This document shows positions 60,586 to 64,000 of a stretch of DNA of 64,000 nt, in pieces. The notes beneath the pieces are model-generated. The model ran no database searches. It saw nothing but the letters and a program-made list of their open reading frames with translations, and was not told where the DNA came from. Location of the stretch: NCBI GenBank assembly GCA_031409855.1, contig JANNYA010000199.1:28013-92012 (forward strand). Reading direction: 5' to 3'. The position numbers and the translations under genes are program-made. Position 1 is the first letter of the stretch. Every line of letters begins with the position of its first letter. This DNA comes from JANNYA01 sp031409855. GTDB taxonomy: Bacteria; Pseudomonadota; Gammaproteobacteria; Xanthomonadales; SZUA-5.

Positions 60586-60781
60586 CTTACAAGCATACTT
60601 GCTGGCTGAGTAAATACTCAATATGCCGATAGTGTGAGCAAGAAGTTAAGAATTAATTATTTGTGCGACTGGGAACTTTGCTGAGATTTTTAGACTCTGG
60701 TTTTGTTCAAAAATTATCGTAAATCAGGGCGGATTTAAAAAGCCGTCACCACCTAAAGCTGAGCCGCCCGAATTCTTGCCA

Positions 60782-61513
60782 ATGCTAAAGTTAGAAAATA
60801 TCGAGCGGGCCTACGGGGTCGGTGGTCAAATGGTGCGGGCACTTAGCGGTGTCAGCTTCGCCGTGGAAACCGGGGAATTTGCCGCGATTATGGGGCCATC
60901 GGGCTCCGGTAAATCCACCTTGCTCAATGTGCTCGGCTTATTGGATCGCCCAAGTGCCGGGAGTTATTTTTTAGACGGCGTTAATGTCGCCAGTTTAGAT
61001 GACGATATGGCCTCAGCTGTGCGTAACCGTGAAATTGGCTTCGTGTTTCAGTCTTTTCATTTGCTGGCGCGTTTGAGCGTTTTGGAAAATACGCTTTTGC
61101 CGCTGCGCTACTGCGTTGAGGCTAAACCCGACGCGCCCGAGCGGGCGCGCCGATTGCTTGATCGCATGGGTTTGGCGGATCGCTTAAATCATCGCCCAGG
61201 CGAGTTATCCGGCGGACAGCAACAGCGGGTTGCTATTTGTCGGGCGCTGTTGATGGCGCCTAAGTTATTACTCGCCGATGAGCCGACCGGCAATTTGGAT
61301 TCCAAAAGTGCGGCCGATGTGCTTACTTTGTTTGATGAACTCAATCACGAAGGCCAGACAATTGTGCTGGTGACGCACGATAGCGACGTTGCCGCGCGAG
61401 CGCATCGGGTGGTGCATTTGCGTGACGGCCGGGTGGAATCGGATCAACGTCGTCTAGAGCAGCAGCCACAATTTCATCCGCGACAAAATCACGCGATGGA
61501 ATTACCGCTGTGA
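60782..61513 (+). CDS. MacB/LolD-type ABC transporter ATPase
   Basis: 243 residues from ATG 60782 (a TTG at 60776 is possible). IMGPSGSGKSTLLNVLGLLD (Walker A), GELSGGQQQRVAICRALLMA (signature), LLLADEPTGNLDS (Walker B) and VTHD (switch His) are complete, so it should be active. This subgroup powers MacB-type exporters or lipoprotein release. It overlaps the membrane-fusion gene by 4 bp (GTGA). No permease gene follows. Confidence 0.95.
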   Translation: MLKLENIERAYGVGGQMVRALSGVSFAVETGEFAAIMGPSGSGKSTLLNVLGLLDRPSAGSYFLDGVNVASLDDDMASAVRNREIGFVFQSFHLLARLSVLENTLLPLRYCVEAKPDAPERARRLLDRMGLADRLNHRPGELSGGQQQRVAICRALLMAPKLLLADEPTGNLDSKSAADVLTLFDELNHEGQTIVLVTHDSDVAARAHRVVHLRDGRVESDQRRLEQQPQFHPRQNHAMELPL

Positions 61514-63453
61514 CGCGCTTTTGCGCGGTGGCACTCACCTTGATAATAGGTAGTGCGCTTGCGGCGGAGCAAGTCAGTGGCGCTCGGCCGTGGATGTTGA
61601 CCGGCGATGTGCAGGCGAGCGGCGCGGCGCCGATTGTGATGCCGCCATCGAATAGCTCGCCTACTTTGATTCGCTACTTTGTCGCCGAGGGGCAAACGGT
61701 AAAAATGGGTGATCCGGTGTTGCGTATAGATCCTGGTACTCAGGCGTCGATTAGCGATTTGCAGGCACAAATGGATTTGACCCAGGCGCGTGCAGACAAA
61801 GAACTGGCGGCATTGAGTGTTGCTGCGGTGAATGCGGAAATTTTGCAATTAGAGGCGCGCGCGGCCAGCGAACGCGCGAAATTGGACGCGGCAGTGCCGA
61901 AAATCCATTTAAGCCCGCTCGATTTTGATCGTTTCGCTGCAGAAGCGGCACGCAGCGCGCAAGATTTGACGCAAAAGAGCAAAGTTTTGAGTTCTGCGCG
62001 CGCAGCGCTGCGGCGTAAACGCGAGGATGCCGAACTTGAACTCAACAAAGCCAAAGTAGAACTGGCGTTTGCGATGGCGGGAATTGCGCGCAGCGAAGTC
62101 AAGGCCACAGTCAGTGGCATGGTGACGCATGGATTTAACGAAGGCCGTGGTGGTGGCCGACGCTACGACGAAGGCGAAAATGCGCAAAGTGGCTCGGTCG
62201 TGGGGCAGGTGCTAAACGGTGACCGCACCTTTGTGCGTGCCTACGCGCTGGAAGCGGATCGCACGTATTTGCAGGAAAAGCAGCGGGTGGCGCTTAGCGT
62301 TGATGCCTTGCCGAGCTTGCCTATTACTGGCGAAATTCGCATGATCGCAAATGCGCCAGAGGCGCGTGCGGCTTGGGGCGATGGCCGCTATTTTCGCGTT
62401 GAAATTGACCTGCCGCCAGAACACCAAGCTAAACTTGCGCCAGGAATGAGCGTACGCGTGACCGATGCGGCATTGCAAGGCCAAGTTAACAAGGTGACGG
62501 CGAATTCGACGACGGCAAGGACGAGCGGCACGCTGCGTGCAGCACCGCTGGAAATCGAAGGGGAATTGGCGGCTGGTCGTACCTCAGTCATTGCGCCACC
62601 CACAGTTAAGGATTTATGGCAGCTCACGCTACAAATGCTTATTCCTGAAGGCACGATGGTGGGGCCGGAGCAAGCAGTCGCGGTTTTTGATGGGCAAACA
62701 ATCAGTCGCCAAATCGAAGAAAATAAAGGCCGTTTGGATGAAATTTTGCGTGCGCTCGACAAGCTGGAGCTGGATCAAGCGCAAGCGGAGCGCACGGATG
62801 TGCTGGCGCAGACTTTGCTGGTTTCAGAGGCCGACAAAGCCGCACGCAAAGCCGCGCAGCCAGCGGCGCTGGTTGGTGGGATTGCTTATAAAAAGCTGCT
62901 GATCGACAAGGCGACCGCGCGTGCAAAGCAAGGCTTGAGTGCCGCACTGTTGCAGGCGCAGCGCAGCGCGCGTGACGCTGATTTGCGCGATTTGCGGCTA
63001 CAAAAATTGCAGCTAGAAAGCAAGATCGCAGATTTGAATATGGCGATGGCAAAAATGTCAGTGAAGCCAATTTTGCGTGGCATGGTGATCCATAACGTTG
63101 GGTTTAATGGCGATAAATTTACCTCCGGCTCGCAAATTTACATGGGGCAATCGGTGGCGCAGGTGGCGGACTTAACGAGTTTGCGGGTGAATGCGTGGGT
63201 GCCGGAGGCGCAATCGGGGCAAGTTAAAGTGGGGATGCAGGCGCAGATTTTGCTCGGCAGTGGCGCGCGTACCCTGCGTGGCCGCGTCAGTCGATTAGGG
63301 CTGGCATTTCGCTCTAAATCCCGCGCGCAGCCTGTGATCGTGCGTGACGTAACCGTTGACTTGACTGATTTGGCGCAGTTCGGCCCAGATCAGCAAAGGA
63401 CTTTGAAACCGGGTACTGCGGTGCGGATAAGTTTGATGGCGGTTGCGCGATGA
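61510..63453 (+). CDS. Double-length HlyD/MacA-type periplasmic membrane-fusion protein
   Basis: 647 residues, about 1.6 times the usual MFP. GTG start at 61510, signal peptide ending SALAAEQ. It contains two consecutive adaptor modules, each with lipoyl-like half, a helical hairpin and a beta barrel: the first with VKATVSGMVTHGFNEGRGGG and KLAPGMSVRV, the second with KPILRGMVIHNVGFNGDKF and TLKPGTAVRI. Either an internal duplication or a fusion of two proteins. Expected to link an inner-membrane exporter to an outer-membrane channel. No permease or TolC gene is nearby. Confidence 0.88.
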   Translation: MTRFCAVALTLIIGSALAAEQVSGARPWMLTGDVQASGAAPIVMPPSNSSPTLIRYFVAEGQTVKMGDPVLRIDPGTQASISDLQAQMDLTQARADKELAALSVAAVNAEILQLEARAASERAKLDAAVPKIHLSPLDFDRFAAEAARSAQDLTQKSKVLSSARAALRRKREDAELELNKAKVELAFAMAGIARSEVKATVSGMVTHGFNEGRGGGRRYDEGENAQSGSVVGQVLNGDRTFVRAYALEADRTYLQEKQRVALSVDALPSLPITGEIRMIANAPEARAAWGDGRYFRVEIDLPPEHQAKLAPGMSVRVTDAALQGQVNKVTANSTTARTSGTLRAAPLEIEGELAAGRTSVIAPPTVKDLWQLTLQMLIPEGTMVGPEQAVAVFDGQTISRQIEENKGRLDEILRALDKLELDQAQAERTDVLAQTLLVSEADKAARKAAQPAALVGGIAYKKLLIDKATARAKQGLSAALLQAQRSARDADLRDLRLQKLQLESKIADLNMAMAKMSVKPILRGMVIHNVGFNGDKFTSGSQIYMGQSVAQVADLTSLRVNAWVPEAQSGQVKVGMQAQILLGSGARTLRGRVSRLGLAFRSKSRAQPVIVRDVTVDLTDLAQFGPDQQRTLKPGTAVRISLMAVAR

Positions 63454-63478
63454 ACCCGTCAAAGAACAGTCGAAGATT

Positions 63479-63548
63479 CGTCTTTGCGAACGCAGTGAAG
63501 CAATCTCGTCGTTTAAAGCTGGATTGCTTCGCTGCGCTCGCAAAGACG
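63479..63548. repeat. Palindromic dispersed repeat, family C
   Basis: Two 27-bp inverted arms (63479-63505 and 63522-63548) differ at two positions, containing TTTGCGAACGCAGTGAAGC and its reverse. A 16-bp loop lies between. It resembles the GAAGCAATCC repeats I recall as widespread in proteobacterial genomes. The 187-bp gap around it shows nothing else. Confidence 0.85.
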
Positions 63549-63640
63549 AGGTTCATGGATTGTGTGCAGTTTTGCTCGCTAAAAAGGATAACTCAGCGCG
63601 AACAGTTCACTCGAAGCAATGTAGTTGCTTCAAAAGTGAA

Positions 63641-64000
63641 CTACTCGAAACTTCCTTGCCCTGAACCAAGCGTTCCTGGGGCTGCATTTTGCCCGCCAAA
63701 AATACGGTCTTGGACCATGAAATACAGCGCGTTTTTAGGTGCCGCGATGGGGGCTCTCAGCGTTATCCCGACCACTGCACCCGCAGGATCGACATCAAAG
63801 GCAAGCCCGTCCGTTTGACTAATACTTGCTTCGGGGAAAAAGTAGCGAGCATTGGTGGCAACATTCGATGTCACGGTGAATGAATAAGCTCCCGCACTGC
63901 CACACGACACATTTGAACCTGAATTCTGCGACAAAACACCATGTGTATTGCCAGCATAAGCATTTTCAGCGCCGATAGAAGTCCGGGGGATTTCCCACGT
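63641..64000 (-). CDS. Unrecognised protein, N-terminus beyond window end
   Basis: The minus-strand frame is open from the window edge to a TAA-type stop at 63641, giving the last 119 residues of a longer protein. It contains ENAYAGNTHGVLSQNSGSNV, CGSAGAYSFTVTSNVATNAR and DGLAFDVDPAGAVVGITLR, a beta-rich Gly/Ser/Asn pattern like extracellular or surface proteins. Family unknown. Confidence 0.6.
   Translation of the reverse strand, partial: TWEIPRTSIGAENAYAGNTHGVLSQNSGSNVSCGSAGAYSFTVTSNVATNARYFFPEASISQTDGLAFDVDPAGAVVGITLRAPIAAPKNALYFMVQDRIFGGQNAAPGTLGSGQGSFE

Noticed and set aside
1..64000. tRNA, rRNA or riboswitch genes
   Set aside because: No tRNA cloverleaf, rRNA conserved stretch or convincing riboswitch core was found on reading both strands; a covariance-model scan would be needed to exclude small RNAs.

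Overview
The window reads as a chromosomal segment of a Gram-negative Pseudomonadota bacterium. It encodes lipid A synthesis (lpxH), dTDP-rhamnose synthesis, lipoproteins with lipoboxes, a periplasmic alpha-2-macroglobulin paired with PBP1C, and a BPSS1780-type membrane protein. Two markers point towards a gammaproteobacterium with Xanthomonadales-like traits: a fused aspartate kinase/diaminopimelate decarboxylase, and directly after it a probable MurL (the epimerase of the alternative D-glutamate route known from Xanthomonas). The genus cannot be named from the sequence. No rRNA, tRNA, CRISPR array or prophage was seen. Base composition is moderate, with an AT-richer stretch at about 48.9-55.8 kb.

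Layout, left half. 1-8 kb: subtilase (cut by the window edge), BPSS1780-type membrane protein, proS-sufE, zinc metallopeptidase, phbB-sbtA and a lipoprotein. 8.4-12 kb: a membrane Ser/Thr kinase with an overlapping exported partner. 12-16.5 kb: small accessory genes, including a Uma2 protein, a VOC protein and two toxin-antitoxin (TA) pairs, plus a transsulfuration enzyme. 16.5-21.4 kb: lysAC-murL-tesA, supplying diaminopimelate and D-Glu for peptidoglycan. 21.4-24 kb: a PIN/ribbon-helix-helix TA pair, a GYF-PrsW protease and a small unknown protein. 24-28 kb: a MoxR-DUF58-TgpA operon. 29-36.4 kb: alpha-2-macroglobulin and pbpC.

Layout, right half. 36.7-39.7 kb: a SEC-C protein, an ATP-grasp-like gene broken by a frameshift, and an exported protein. 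39.7-45.5 kb: rfbBACD, lpxH and ffh, all on the minus strand. 45.6-55.8 kb: a surface-polysaccharide module lying between ffh and ypjD, genes that are neighbours in many Proteobacteria. It holds two glycosyltransferases, a fused oxidoreductase/epimerase, and a CDP-sugar operon (rfbF, rfbG, C-methyltransferase, RmlC-like epimerase, acyltransferase, reductase, CmcI-like methyltransferase). That operon looks built to make a CDP-linked C-methyl-branched 6-deoxyhexose. 56.7-60.6 kb: an exported set that looks like a copper amine oxidase divided between two polypeptides, encoded with a five-haem cytochrome c. 60.8-63.5 kb: an ABC ATPase with a double-length membrane-fusion protein and no permease. 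The window ends inside an unrecognised minus-strand gene.

Four families of dispersed palindromic or tandem repeats occur between genes: A at 8222 and 33923; B at 20625; C at 63479; D at 45573, 49908 and 57976. Function calls rest on motifs and recalled family features; no database search was run.
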